A DNA stretch of 59,423 nucleotides from Bacillota bacterium (GCA_023412715.1 JAEZCC010000019.1:1-59423), one strand, 5' to 3'; shown: positions 33,611 to 43,302, counted from the first letter of the stretch. Translations and numbers: made by a program. Notes: generated by a model from the sequence alone, not told the origin.

Positions 33611-34681
33611 ATGGTAGTATGGGCATATGCATATTTTGTTGACAATGAAAAAGAGACTGTCGAGTTAAAAGAAGGCCATACGGATTATACTCACTATATA
33701 GAATTTTTATTGGATAGTATACGAACAAGTAAAAAGCAATCTGTTTATCAAACTATTTCCGATGATACAGAAGTAGTCTCCTGCGTTACTCGGTCTGTGA
33801 AAATTGAACTGGATGTTGATGAGAAACAAAAACAGGATTTAATATTTAAGAATTGTGAAACAATAGCTCATAGGTTTTTGAGAAAAGAAATAGAAGCTAA
33901 AGGAAGTGTGCGTCAGCTACCAATAGAGGTCAGAAGTGGGTGCTTAATTCTTGCGTATATTGAAGAGGAGAACTCTCATCAATACTTGATTGCTAAAATG
34001 GATTGGTCAGAATTCCTCCAAAGAGTAAACTTAAATAGGACTCAAGGGATAGAAATCAATAAAAATAGATTAGGTAAATCGTGCCTATTTACTTTAAATA
34101 TGGATTCCGATAATAATGTGACGATCATTAGCGCACAGGTACTCTTAGACAATAAAGCAAGTTATTTTTGCAAGGATTTTCTTGAATTGACACCTATATT
34201 TAAGGATGACTATAATACTGAAACAATGGTTAATACAACTCTTCAACTTATTGATACGAATTTTAGAAAAAAATATCCACAAGATCGTTTGTTGCTAAGG
34301 AACACATTTATTCATTATGTACGGACTAACGACTTTATTGACTATGCTGATATTCATCAGACCATATTCGAAAAATTTTTTTCTGATCCTACTTGCCATA
34401 TAGAGGAGCAGGATAAGAAGCATTTTATGGAGAAGTCAGATAAGCTTCCGGAAACCAAAAGATTCTCCAGACAATTTACAAGGGTACCCGAAAAAATAAA
34501 GGCACGAGTAATCCAAAGCAAATATAAACTCACATCGTTTGCAAGTCTTGAGATACAGGATGCCGATCAAGAAGCAATATTATCTAAAATCAAAAGTGGA
34601 AAAGATGACAATGGGTCGACTTATCTAAAAATTTATACTGCAGATCAGGAAGCCATTGATGCATTTAAACCCGAAGAATAA
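33611..34681 (+). CDS. NdpA-like nucleoid-associated protein
   Basis: 356 residues. The middle (EVRSGCLILAYIEEENSHQY, KMDWSEFLQR, then RLGKSCLFTLNM and FLELTPIFKDD) follows the pattern of 37-kDa nucleoid-associated proteins (NdpA/YejK family), which bind DNA. No membrane segment. The gene is far more AT-rich than its surroundings, which marks transfer. GAGGTGAT precedes the ATG at 33611. It is followed 38 bases later by a membrane protein gene on the same strand, so the two probably form an operon. The family call is moderately sure; the role in this pair is unknown. Confidence 0.65.
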   Translation: MVVWAYAYFVDNEKETVELKEGHTDYTHYIEFLLDSIRTSKKQSVYQTISDDTEVVSCVTRSVKIELDVDEKQKQDLIFKNCETIAHRFLRKEIEAKGSVRQLPIEVRSGCLILAYIEEENSHQYLIAKMDWSEFLQRVNLNRTQGIEINKNRLGKSCLFTLNMDSDNNVTIISAQVLLDNKASYFCKDFLELTPIFKDDYNTETMVNTTLQLIDTNFRKKYPQDRLLLRNTFIHYVRTNDFIDYADIHQTIFEKFFSDPTCHIEEQDKKHFMEKSDKLPETKRFSRQFTRVPEKIKARVIQSKYKLTSFASLEIQDADQEAILSKIKSGKDDNGSTYLKIYTADQEAIDAFKPEE

Positions 34682-34719
34682 ACTATGAGTTAATCAACAA
34701 TCTTGGGAGAAATGATTTC

Positions 34720-36216
34720 ATGATTAATTGTCAAGAGATCATAAAGATTTTTCGACTACAATTAAATGAAATTGCCGTTGAAGAAGAAATTGAATCTTTT
34801 ATAATTAAATTTAAATGCAAAAATACAGGATTGGATTCTAAAACCATTATTAGCCTTTTCGCGGACATTCCACAACGTGACACCCTTCACATTATTTTTA
34901 ATTATGCAGATGACTATCTTACTATATCCTCTAAGACATTAGAAAATGTTATTCAATCTTATCTGAAAAAAATAAGTCAGTATATTATTGGAGATTCAGA
35001 TGATAATTTTGAAGTGTCAATTGAGATAGAAAAAACTTTTAAAAATAATGAGCTTTCAATATATTCTTTTGAATCATTTACAAATTGGTATTACGAACTT
35101 GACATCATTTCGTTTTTTAAAGCAACTAATTTCATATTCCATAAGTGTGATAAAATTCCAATTTTGGTGTGCCTGAATGATTCTAATTTTCTTACTACAA
35201 AAAGTATTTGTATAATATCAAATAAAAAGATGGAGTTTAACAATACATATAATAATGTAACACGTGAAAACTTAATCAAGAAGCGAGATGATATTTGTCA
35301 TATAAAAGGAGTAGAGACTAATTTAATACCTGACGATTTCGAAGTTGTTGAGTCTAATTGTTCAGACACTATCAAATTGATTTATAATAAAGCAAAATAT
35401 ATTTTATCGATTGCATATATTACAGATGAATGTATTTTTGAAAAAGATAAAATTACGTTTTCTATTAATGGATATAGGTTTAAAGACAAATCGTTACCCT
35501 TCGATCAAATAACTCAGAATACTATCAACGATAATTTCTATTTAATTTATAGCTGGCTTTATTCAGGTGGAAATATCCATGATAAATCGCAAATTGTCAA
35601 AAATATTATTAGCCTTCATTGCAGATATTCTGATATAACTGAGATCGATAGTAATGTTTTAAATACGATAAAAAGCAATTATAATCTTTATATTAAAGAC
35701 AATGTAAAAGATTATTTATATTTAAAAAAGAATGTGACGGAATCCTTACGGGATTATTGTAATAGAATAAGTGATGAGATTAATAAATTCACTGGAGCAT
35801 TAAAAACTAATATGGTGGCTATTTTGGGCTATCTTGCAACACTTTTATTTTCCAAAGGGATAACGAAGGGGACAGCAATAATTTTTACGCCAGATGTTTC
35901 GATATTGACGTCTTTTGTATTATTAGGATCTATATTTGTTTGTATCCTTTCTGCCATTCATACTTTTTTGAAAAAGCGTTATTATGAGGTATTAATTATT
36001 GGATTGAAACAAAATTATACGGATATAATGGAGAATGGTGAAATCAATGGTATAATTGACAATAATCCGTTGCTCAAAATAGCAAGAACAAATTACAATA
36101 TAATAACAAAGATTGTCATAATAATATGGGTACTTACGATTGTCGGGCTATTTTTGGTGTTGGATTATGTAAGTGGGAACTGTAAACTCTTATTTTTTAT
36201 TAATCTATTTAAATAG
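34720..36216 (+). CDS. Unknown protein with C-terminal membrane helices
   Basis: 498 residues, not recognised. The first about 350 residues are soluble, rich in Ile/Asn/Lys and alternate strand and helix. Near 345-365 a helical segment (NVTESLRDYCNRISDEINKF) leads into two hydrophobic segments (about 370-385 and 393-415, ATLLFSKG... and FVLLGSIFVCILSAI), a cytoplasmic-type charged loop, and a last pair near 465-490. A soluble sensor attached to a membrane part, next to a DNA-associated protein, resembles the layout of abortive-infection systems, but this is inference. AT-rich like its neighbour. Confidence 0.6.
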   Translation: MINCQEIIKIFRLQLNEIAVEEEIESFIIKFKCKNTGLDSKTIISLFADIPQRDTLHIIFNYADDYLTISSKTLENVIQSYLKKISQYIIGDSDDNFEVSIEIEKTFKNNELSIYSFESFTNWYYELDIISFFKATNFIFHKCDKIPILVCLNDSNFLTTKSICIISNKKMEFNNTYNNVTRENLIKKRDDICHIKGVETNLIPDDFEVVESNCSDTIKLIYNKAKYILSIAYITDECIFEKDKITFSINGYRFKDKSLPFDQITQNTINDNFYLIYSWLYSGGNIHDKSQIVKNIISLHCRYSDITEIDSNVLNTIKSNYNLYIKDNVKDYLYLKKNVTESLRDYCNRISDEINKFTGALKTNMVAILGYLATLLFSKGITKGTAIIFTPDVSILTSFVLLGSIFVCILSAIHTFLKKRYYEVLIIGLKQNYTDIMENGEINGIIDNNPLLKIARTNYNIITKIVIIIWVLTIVGLFLVLDYVSGNCKLLFFINLFK

Positions 36217-36258
36217 ATAGATCAATATTATGACTAAAGCTTAATTAAGGTGTTTATA

Positions 36259-36429
36259 TTGAAAAATCTAAATAAACTCATCAATGAGGTTAATGGTTCG
36301 ATGTCAATAGAGGATATGCGACTCACACAGGATGACAAAGATAGAATCAGACGTTGTGCGGGAAATGAAAAACTGGTAGAACAAGTGATTGCCGACCTTG
36401 TTAAAAAATATGCTCAAAAAGACGACTGA
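36259..36429 (+). CDS. VbhA-like small antitoxin
   Basis: 56 residues from the TTG at 36259, preceded by AAGG. It reads KNLNKLINEVNGSMSIEDMR, then LTQDDKDRIRRCAGNEKLVE and QVIADLVKKYAQKDD. The MSIEDMxLTxxDxxRI...IADLVKKY pattern is that of VbhA-type antitoxins, which block Fic AMP-transferases. No Fic gene (HxFxxGNGR) follows; a terminator comes about 105 bases later. It may be an orphan antitoxin, or the third gene of the NdpA/membrane operon (42 bases downstream of it). Confidence 0.55.
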   Translation: MKNLNKLINEVNGSMSIEDMRLTQDDKDRIRRCAGNEKLVEQVIADLVKKYAQKDD

Positions 36430-36534
36430 AGCTTATTTTTTTGAGGATATGAAAGCGGTTGCTAATAGAGCCCTTCCCTATAATGTGACGAATCACCATA
36501 TACAAAATGCGCATCTATATATGACACACAATAC

Positions 36535-36570
36535 AAAACAGACAGGTCCACACGGGCCTGTCTGTTTTTT
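36535..36570. terminator. Terminator closing the AT-rich cargo
   Basis: AAAACAGACAGG pairs with CCTGTCTGTTTT across CACGG, followed by T-runs on the plus strand and also usable on the minus strand after the ROK gene. Between 36430 and 36534 I see no gene. Confidence 0.8.
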
Positions 36571-36683
36571 ATGCAAAAATGGGCCGTGCACTTCCTGCGC
36601 GGACGGCACTGCGGCAAGCGCGGCAGCCGTCTGAAATCAGAAGGCTTTTTCTCCTCCGCCAATAGAAAAGCAAGCATCTTGTA

Positions 36684-37913
36684 TCACATGATCAATGGCT
36701 TTTCTGTGACATCTGCTTTCATTGGTTCCGTACAAAATTTGGCAGGATTTTTAAATACTTCGTTGATAGCTACAATAGCGGCCCCGTATAAAATGGAATC
36801 GTTTTTGATGTTGCTGAATCCAATCTTTACATTGTTCCATATTTCCGGTATAATCCGCTTTTTTACTACTTTACAGACTATATCGTACATCAGCCCCGGA
36901 TTTATGTGGGACATTTCATCTCCCAGAATAACCATGTCCGGGTTAAAATTGTTGATGAGATTTACGATGCCGATTCCCAGGTATTCACAGGCTTTCTGAA
37001 ATTTCTGTAAGCAAACCGGGTCCTCTTTTTTGACCCGTTCCTTAACTTGCTCGAAGGTCAGGTTCTGCTTCAGAGTTTTGTTCACGGAGTTTGTAAATGC
37101 AATAGAAGAGCAATACTTTTCAAGGCAGCCGGTGTTTCCACAGGCACATTTTGGTCCATTGAAGTCAATACACGTATGTCCGATTTCTCCCGCAGTACCC
37201 AGCGACCCTCTTATAATTTCTCCGTTAATCATAATTCCGGCGCCGATTCCCTCGCCGACCGCCACGTAGATCAGCTCCTTACATTCAGAAGCTTCCTTTG
37301 AATGCCATTGCTGAGTATAAACGCCGGCATTTGCATCATGTTCCAAAAAAACAGGGATATGATAAAGCCTTTCCAGCTCCTCCTTGATCAGGATTGATTC
37401 CCATCCCTCCGTCTCAGTCATTAACCCAATACGCCCTTCTTTTTGAATAAACGGACCGGGAATAGCAATCCCAATAGAAAGGATTGTGTAAGCACTGCTG
37501 TGCTCCAGACAATCCAGAATCATTTTTTCAATATTTTCAAGAATTTTTTTCGGCTGATCGCTCGGATCCGTATCGACCCGCTGCAGTTGATGGAGAGCCC
37601 CTGTCAGATCAAACAGACCTACTGAATAGTACTTACGCGCGATGCGGACCCCGATCACACGGTAGGCGTCCGTATTGATAGAAATCCCAATAGAACGCCT
37701 TCCTTTGCTGCCGTTTAAGAACCCGACCTCCTTCACAAAGCCCCAGTTGATGAAATCACTGACGATATTCGTTACGGTCGCCTGCTTCAGTCCCGTCGTG
37801 TGGGCCAGCTGAACGCGGGAACATATTCCGTTCTTTCGCAGAAGATTAATGATAAGCGAACGATTAAAAGCCTGTATCGTATCTTGGTTGATGCCCTTAC
37901 TCATTTTTGTCAT
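36684..37913 (-). CDS. ROK-family transcriptional regulator (NagC/XylR type)
   Basis: 409 residues: an N-terminal winged helix (RKNGICSRVQLAHTTGLKQA, about 26-45) and a ROK sugar-binding domain with FLEHDANAGVY, the glycine-rich VGEGIGAGIMINGE and the zinc motif CACGNTGCLEKYC. ROK repressors sense the sugar imported by the operon they control. It is divergent from the ribose-type transporter operon, and shared ATTAATC sequences lie before both. This is the probable local regulator. Confidence 0.9.
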   Translation of the reverse strand: MTKMSKGINQDTIQAFNRSLIINLLRKNGICSRVQLAHTTGLKQATVTNIVSDFINWGFVKEVGFLNGSKGRRSIGISINTDAYRVIGVRIARKYYSVGLFDLTGALHQLQRVDTDPSDQPKKILENIEKMILDCLEHSSAYTILSIGIAIPGPFIQKEGRIGLMTETEGWESILIKEELERLYHIPVFLEHDANAGVYTQQWHSKEASECKELIYVAVGEGIGAGIMINGEIIRGSLGTAGEIGHTCIDFNGPKCACGNTGCLEKYCSSIAFTNSVNKTLKQNLTFEQVKERVKKEDPVCLQKFQKACEYLGIGIVNLINNFNPDMVILGDEMSHINPGLMYDIVCKVVKKRIIPEIWNNVKIGFSNIKNDSILYGAAIVAINEVFKNPAKFCTEPMKADVTEKPLIM

Positions 37914-37941
37914 TATATCACGAACCTAATATAATAAATTC

Positions 37942-37949
37942 GATTAATC
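37942..37949. promoter_or_regulatory. Palindromic half-operator GATTAATC before the ROK gene
   Basis: GATTAATC lies 29 bases before the ROK start and repeats the ATTAATC/GATTAAT arms found before the sugar operon, suggesting autoregulation. Confidence 0.4.
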
Positions 37950-38062
37950 ATTATATTTTATTATATCGAATATTTTTTTACCTGTCAAGGGATTTTCAAG
38001 TTTTTACAATGAATTGCGGTGTAAAGTTTAGATAAATTAAGATCTATATTTCTAAATAATTA

Positions 38063-38091
38063 TTGACATTCTACAAAGCAGCGGCTATTAT
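38063..38091 (+). promoter_or_regulatory. Promoter of the sugar operon
   Basis: TTGACA (38063-38068), 17 bases, TATTAT (38086-38091), 65 bases before the binding-protein gene. Confidence 0.85.
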
Positions 38092-38107
38092 GAATACGGA
38101 TTTATCT

Positions 38108-38139
38108 ATTAATCCAATTAATAAATTATTCTGATTAAT
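38108..38139 (+). promoter_or_regulatory. Candidate ROK operator
   Basis: ATTAATC (38108-38114) and GATTAAT (38133-38139) form an inverted repeat just downstream of the transcription start, where repressor binding would block the operon. Confidence 0.5.
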
Positions 38140-38156
38140 GGGAGAGGAAAGCGAAA

Positions 38157-39176
38157 ATGAAAAGAAAATGCCTAAGCATCCTGTTGAGCAGCGCTATTCT
38201 GTTCGGACTTCTTTCAGGCTGTTCCCAAGAGCAGGCCGGCACCAGCTCGTCCGCAGAGGCGTCGGCGGCGAGTTCAACTTCGGCTGCAAGCCAAAACGGT
38301 ACGGCGGCCAGCGGCGCAAAGCACTATAAATTCGGCTTTACTGAAATGAGCGCAGGATCTTTCTTCGATGCCTGCTACTCCGGGTTGACATCTGTTGTGA
38401 AAGAGCATGGTGACGAAGTCATCCATATGGAAGGGAAAGCGGACGCTGCAACACAGCTCAGCGTGATAGAGGACTTTATTTCGCAGAAGGTCGATTTAGT
38501 GTTTTACAACCCGGTCGATGCCGCCTCATCCGCGCCGGCCCTGAAAAAACTGAAAGAAGCCGGTATTCCGGTCGTTAATTTTGACTCCGCAGTAAACGAC
38601 CTTTCGCAGGTAAACAGCTTCGTTGCAGTTGACGCCTATTCTGCGGGTGAGATTTCCGGACAGTCCTTGGCAAAAGCGCACCCGGAAGGCGGCAAAGTCG
38701 CCATTCTCGACTTTCCGGCCAGCGATGCCGCAACACAACGCGTAAAAGGTTTTAAGTCTGCACTTCAGGGAAAAAACTTTAATGTGGTCGCCGAAATGGA
38801 TGCCGGGGCCAAACCGGAAACCGGCCTTTCCATTATGAATGACATCCTCCAGGCGCATTCCGATCTGCTTGCTGTTTTCTGCATTAACGACGAGTGCGCA
38901 CAGGGCGCTTATTCCGCGATAACTGCGGCGCATGAAAAAGTGGAGATTTACAGTGTCAACGGCGGGCCTGAGGCGAAATCCGCTATGAAAAAGGACGGGG
39001 TCAACGGCATATGGAAATGCACGGGGGCACAATCGCCGATCAAGGTTGGCGAAGAAAGCGCAAAGGTCGCCTATAAAATTCTGAACGGCGAAAAATATGA
39101 CAAACAGATTCTGATAAAATCGTTCGCCATTACTCCAGAAAATATCGCCACCTACGGAAAACAGGATTGGCAATAA
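38157..39176 (+). CDS. Sugar ABC transporter substrate-binding lipoprotein (RbsB-like)
   Basis: 339 residues, signal peptide ending in the lipobox LLSGC (Cys at about 22), a Ser/Ala linker to about 55, then a periplasmic-binding-protein type 1 fold (FGFTEMSAGSFFDACYSG, VDLVFYNPVDAASS, VAILDFPASDAATQRVKGF). This family binds ribose, allose, autoinducer-2 or similar sugars. It is the first gene of the operon; GAGAGG precedes the ATG. The ligand is unknown; the epimerase downstream suggests a ketohexose or rare sugar. Confidence 0.9.
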   Translation: MKRKCLSILLSSAILFGLLSGCSQEQAGTSSSAEASAASSTSAASQNGTAASGAKHYKFGFTEMSAGSFFDACYSGLTSVVKEHGDEVIHMEGKADAATQLSVIEDFISQKVDLVFYNPVDAASSAPALKKLKEAGIPVVNFDSAVNDLSQVNSFVAVDAYSAGEISGQSLAKAHPEGGKVAILDFPASDAATQRVKGFKSALQGKNFNVVAEMDAGAKPETGLSIMNDILQAHSDLLAVFCINDECAQGAYSAITAAHEKVEIYSVNGGPEAKSAMKKDGVNGIWKCTGAQSPIKVGEESAKVAYKILNGEKYDKQILIKSFAITPENIATYGKQDWQ

Positions 39177-39254
39177 AAAAGTAAGCAGGCTGTGTACATG
39201 GGTAATGCCTCGGCACTACCCATGTAATCTTTTTGCAAGTTGGAGGTGTTTCTT

Positions 39255-40736
39255 GTGAGTACGTTACTGCAGATGAAAAATATCAACAAAAGCTTCAATA
39301 ACAACAAGGTTTTAACGGATATCCAGTTTGAACTGCAAAAAGGGGAAATACACGCACTGCTCGGAGAAAATGGCGCCGGTAAATCAACGCTGATCAAAAT
39401 TCTCGGCGGAATCTATTCGAAAGACAGCGGCGAGATCTGGATCGACGGGAAGCTTGCTGAGATCAGCAATATCGCTGATGCAAGAAAATTCGGAATCAGT
39501 ATTATCCATCAGGAATTGATGCTCGCGCCGCATCTTTCCATATCAGAGAATGTGTTCATGGGCCGCGAAATCAAAAAGAGCAATGGATTTGTGGATCTTA
39601 AACGCGAGAATGAGGAAACACAAAAGCTGCTGGATCGTTTCAAAATTCCGATTCGTTCCGATGCATGGCTGGATCATCTTACAACCGCGCAGCAGCAGAT
39701 GGTCGAAATTGTGCGGGCGACTTCATTCGGCTCGAAAATCATCGTTATGGATGAACCGACCTCATCCCTGTCGGAGTGGGAAGTGCAGATCCTCTTCGAT
39801 TTAATCAGGACGTTAAAAGAAAACAATGTCGGTGTGGTGTATATTTCACATCGTCTGAATGAACTGGAACAAATTGCGGACCGCGTCACTATTCTGCGCG
39901 ACGGAAAATACATCTCAACAGTCAGCGCGAAGGAAACGAACCGCTCCGAATGGATTGCCCTCATGGTGGGAAGGGAGCTTTCTTCCTATTACACCAAAAC
40001 CAGCACCGCTCAGGAGAAAACCGTGCTGGAAGTTCAAAACCTTTCTGATGGACAACATGTAAAAGACGTCAGCTTTACATTACATAAAGGTGAAATTCTG
40101 GGTTTTGCCGGTCTTGTCGGCGCCGGACGCAGTGAAACAATGGAATGCCTGTTTGGGTTAAGCTCCCGTAAAAACGGAAGCGTGCAGCTGGATGGGCGGG
40201 AAGTCAGTTTCAAAAACCCGCGGGAAGCTATGAGGAGCGGCATCGGGTTCGTTCCGGAGGACCGGAAGGTTGAGGGCCTGTTCCTGAAGCAGTCTGTGGG
40301 ATTCAATATTTCAATCAATATCCTCAGGCAGTTTCTGAACCGTTTCCGCTACTCCAGTTCAACGGAACAAACAATCATAGACGACCAGATCCAGGCCGTC
40401 CAGATTCGCGTTACCGGTCCGGACCAGAAAATGGGCAATCTTTCAGGGGGGAACCAACAAAAAGCGCTGATTTGCCGGTGGCTTTTGTCCAGCAAAAGAA
40501 TTATTGTCCTCGACGAGCCCACAAGAGGAGTCGATGTCAGAACAAAAGCGGAAATTTATTCCCTGATCAATACCCTCGCCAACAAAGGACTGTCGATCAT
40601 CATGGTTTCTTCCGAGCTTCCGGAGCTGATCAATATGTGCGACAGAGTGGTGGTTATGAGCAACGGCGTTACCACGGGAACGCTCAACCGCAGCGAATTC
40701 ACCCAGGAAGCAATCATGACTTTGGCGACGGTTTAA
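39255..40736 (+). CDS. Sugar ABC transporter ATPase (RbsA-like, double ABC)
   Basis: 493 residues with two ATPase halves. The first has Walker A GENGAGKST and Walker B KIIVMDEPTSSLSEWE; the second has a degenerate P-loop region (GFAGLVGAGRSETMECLFGL) and a full signature NLSGGNQQKALICRWL with IIVLDEPTRGVDVRTKAEIY. This is the normal RbsA pattern. The GTG at 39255 is eight bases after GGAGG; I prefer it to the TTG at 39240, which overlaps the ribosome site. Confidence 0.92.
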   Translation: MSTLLQMKNINKSFNNNKVLTDIQFELQKGEIHALLGENGAGKSTLIKILGGIYSKDSGEIWIDGKLAEISNIADARKFGISIIHQELMLAPHLSISENVFMGREIKKSNGFVDLKRENEETQKLLDRFKIPIRSDAWLDHLTTAQQQMVEIVRATSFGSKIIVMDEPTSSLSEWEVQILFDLIRTLKENNVGVVYISHRLNELEQIADRVTILRDGKYISTVSAKETNRSEWIALMVGRELSSYYTKTSTAQEKTVLEVQNLSDGQHVKDVSFTLHKGEILGFAGLVGAGRSETMECLFGLSSRKNGSVQLDGREVSFKNPREAMRSGIGFVPEDRKVEGLFLKQSVGFNISINILRQFLNRFRYSSSTEQTIIDDQIQAVQIRVTGPDQKMGNLSGGNQQKALICRWLLSSKRIIVLDEPTRGVDVRTKAEIYSLINTLANKGLSIIMVSSELPELINMCDRVVVMSNGVTTGTLNRSEFTQEAIMTLATV

Positions 40737-40768
40737 TTTCATTCGGCTAAAACATAGGAGGTAACGCA

Positions 40769-41755
40769 ATGAACCGCGAACAGCAAGCCGGCGGCCGCCT
40801 GGAAAAATGGGGCAGGCTGCCGATTATTTCCGGCATTAAAAACAACCTAGGCATTCTTCTCAGCCTGTTGATCATGTGTATTCTCGTGACGTTTATTTCG
40901 GATTCATTCTTTACGGTACGGAATCTCTTCAATATTTTAAGACAGATTTCCATCAACGTTTTTCTGGCCTGCAGCATGACCATGGTCATCTTGACCGGCG
41001 GGATTGATCTGTCCGTCGGTTCAATCATAGCCGTTTCCGGCTGCCTGAGCGCCGGCCTGATTACGCTGGCGGGGATTCCCGTAATCCCGGCAATCCTGCT
41101 TTCCATACTGGCCGGAGTTCTGGTGGGCGTTTTCAACGGCTTTGTCATTTCAAGAACGACCATACCGGCCTTCATTGTAACACTGGCGACCATGGATATC
41201 GGCAGAGGCTTTGCCCGGATCTACACAAAAAATACAACCATTTTGGTATCTGACCCGCTTTATGCAGAAATCGGGACCGGGCAGGTTTTCGGTCTGCCGA
41301 TCCATTTATTCTATATCATCGTCATAATCCTCATCTCTTCCCTTATTTTGAACCGCACTCAGTTCGGCAGGCATCTCTACGCGATTGGCGACAACGAAAC
41401 GGCCGCCAACTATGCAGGAATCAACGTGCGCCGTGTCAAGTTCATGGTCTACATGATTTCAGGCATTTTTGCCGCCTGCGCGGGTATTCTCAGCGCAACG
41501 CGTACTTTTTCGGCGCAATTCTCCGTAGGAGAAGGAACTGAGATGGACGCCATCTCAGCGGTCGTGCTTGGCGGAACGAGTATGATGGGCGGCATGGGGC
41601 GCCTCAGCGGCACCATCATCGGCTGCGTTGTAATCGGGGTGCTCGACAACGGCCTGAACCTGCTTGGCATCGACTCTTCCTGGCAGTATGTCGTCAAAGG
41701 CACTGTTGTTCTGCTGGCGGTTTTTGTGGACTTTTTGAAAAAGAGAAAAGACTGA
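40769..41755 (+). CDS. Sugar ABC transporter permease (RbsC-like)
   Basis: 328 residues with eight or more membrane segments and the RbsC-family block MVILTGGIDLSVGSIIAVSG plus the GDNETAANYAGINVRRVKF loop. It pairs with the ATPase upstream. GGAGGT precedes the ATG at 40769. Confidence 0.92.
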   Translation: MNREQQAGGRLEKWGRLPIISGIKNNLGILLSLLIMCILVTFISDSFFTVRNLFNILRQISINVFLACSMTMVILTGGIDLSVGSIIAVSGCLSAGLITLAGIPVIPAILLSILAGVLVGVFNGFVISRTTIPAFIVTLATMDIGRGFARIYTKNTTILVSDPLYAEIGTGQVFGLPIHLFYIIVIILISSLILNRTQFGRHLYAIGDNETAANYAGINVRRVKFMVYMISGIFAACAGILSATRTFSAQFSVGEGTEMDAISAVVLGGTSMMGGMGRLSGTIIGCVVIGVLDNGLNLLGIDSSWQYVVKGTVVLLAVFVDFLKKRKD

Positions 41756-41783
41756 TAAATAAATGTAATAGGGAAAGGACATT

Positions 41784-43283
41784 ATGGCAACTATTTTAGG
41801 AATAGATGTAGGCACTTCCAGCGCCAAGGTTATGCTGTTCAATCCGGCCTCCGGTGTCCTGGACATCGAATCCAAGCAATATGATGTACAGATTCCACAG
41901 ATCGGCTGGGCAGAACAGGACCCCGATATATGGTGGGGCGCTGTTAGCTCCGCACTGAATTCCCTTCGAGACAGGCAGCCGCAAGACTATTCCCGGATTG
42001 AAGCAATCGGGCTGTCGGGTCAGATGCACGGGTTCGTGGCCCTAGACGCGAACGGGGATCCACTGAGGCCGGCCATCATCTGGCTCGATCAGCGTTCCGG
42101 TAAGCAGGTAGATCGCCTTGAAAGGGAAATCGGCAGCCAAGCCATTAAAGAACAGCTTCAAAATCGTATTTTCCCAGGCTTTGCGCTTGTTTCGTTATTG
42201 TGGATGCAAGAGCACGAACCGGACATATTTGCAAAAATCCACACGATCCTTTCTCCGAAGGACTACATCCGTTTTCGCCTGACCGGAAAAATCGGGACCG
42301 ACTTTACCGACGCTTCCGGGACGGCTGCTTTCAACATCAGGCAACGCCAGTGGGCATGGGAGATTATTGACCGCTTGAAAATACCGGAAAGCTTTTTTCC
42401 GGAATGCCACGAATCCACCGAGATTGCGGGGACTATCCTGAAAACATGCGCGGCGCAAACCGGATTGCGGGAAGGAATTCCCGTCGTATACGGTTCCGGC
42501 GATCAACAGGCCCAGAGCATCGGGAACGGGGCGGTCAAAGAAGGCACGATTATCTCGAATATCGGCACGGGCGGGCAGATTTCCGCATTTCTGAAAAAAG
42601 ATGTTTTTGATCCCCAAATGCGGACGCACACGTTCTGCCACGCGGTACCGGACGCCTACACGATTTTTGGCGCCACGCTCTGCGGCGGAATGTCGCTGAG
42701 GTGGTTTGAAAACGACGTGCTCTCCGCGAACGATTATAAAAAGGCGGATCGCGATATCGCTCGCCGAATTCCGGCAGGCAGTCACGGGATCATATTCCTG
42801 CCGTACCTGTCCGGGGTCCGTACGCCGTATATGAACTCAAAAGCGCGAGGAGCTTTTTTTGGCCTGCATCTCGAGCATGACCAGAAATACCTTCTCAGGG
42901 CCATTATGGAGGGCGTCACATTCAGCCTGAAAGACTCTTTGGCCGTTCTGCAGAGCGTCGGCATTGAAAGCAAACGCATCATCGCCTCCGGGGGCGGAGC
43001 TTCCAGCCCGCTTTGGCTTCAGATTCAGGCCGATATTTACGAAAAAGAGGTGCTTGTCTGCAGAGTAAAGGAACAGGCGTGTTTGGGCGCCTGCATCCTG
43101 GCCGGTTATGGTACGGGGATATTTGAAAGCATAGAGGAAGCTTGCCGAAAGCATGTGATTTACGATGAAAAAATTTATATGCCGAATCCCGAGAACCAGA
43201 GAGTCTACCGCAGAGAATATGAAATTTTTCAGCAATTGTACGGCCGCACATCCGATTTAATGGAACAGGTCAACGACCTTTAA
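41784..43283 (+). CDS. FGGY-family carbohydrate kinase (XylB-like)
   Basis: 499 residues. ATILGIDVGTSSAKVMLF (phosphate-1), GLSGQMHGFVALD and RPAIIWLDQRSG, typical of xylulokinases, and YGSGDQQAQSIG with the catalytic-base Asp, then SNIGTGGQISAF. It would phosphorylate a ketose, such as xylulose, or a ketohexose delivered by the epimerase. Its place between transporter and epimerase suggests the sugar is phosphorylated after epimerisation, for example fructose; exact substrate not readable. Confidence 0.9.
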   Translation: MATILGIDVGTSSAKVMLFNPASGVLDIESKQYDVQIPQIGWAEQDPDIWWGAVSSALNSLRDRQPQDYSRIEAIGLSGQMHGFVALDANGDPLRPAIIWLDQRSGKQVDRLEREIGSQAIKEQLQNRIFPGFALVSLLWMQEHEPDIFAKIHTILSPKDYIRFRLTGKIGTDFTDASGTAAFNIRQRQWAWEIIDRLKIPESFFPECHESTEIAGTILKTCAAQTGLREGIPVVYGSGDQQAQSIGNGAVKEGTIISNIGTGGQISAFLKKDVFDPQMRTHTFCHAVPDAYTIFGATLCGGMSLRWFENDVLSANDYKKADRDIARRIPAGSHGIIFLPYLSGVRTPYMNSKARGAFFGLHLEHDQKYLLRAIMEGVTFSLKDSLAVLQSVGIESKRIIASGGGASSPLWLQIQADIYEKEVLVCRVKEQACLGACILAGYGTGIFESIEEACRKHVIYDEKIYMPNPENQRVYRREYEIFQQLYGRTSDLMEQVNDL

Positions 43284-43302
43284 CTTGAGGGAGGAGATAC
43301 GC

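Noticed and set aside
29472..36683. A second attachment site repeating the 3' end of tRNA-Tyr
   Set aside because: I looked for a repeat of the tRNA-Tyr end downstream and found none. The recombinases are of the serine type, which need only a short core, so element borders stay undefined.
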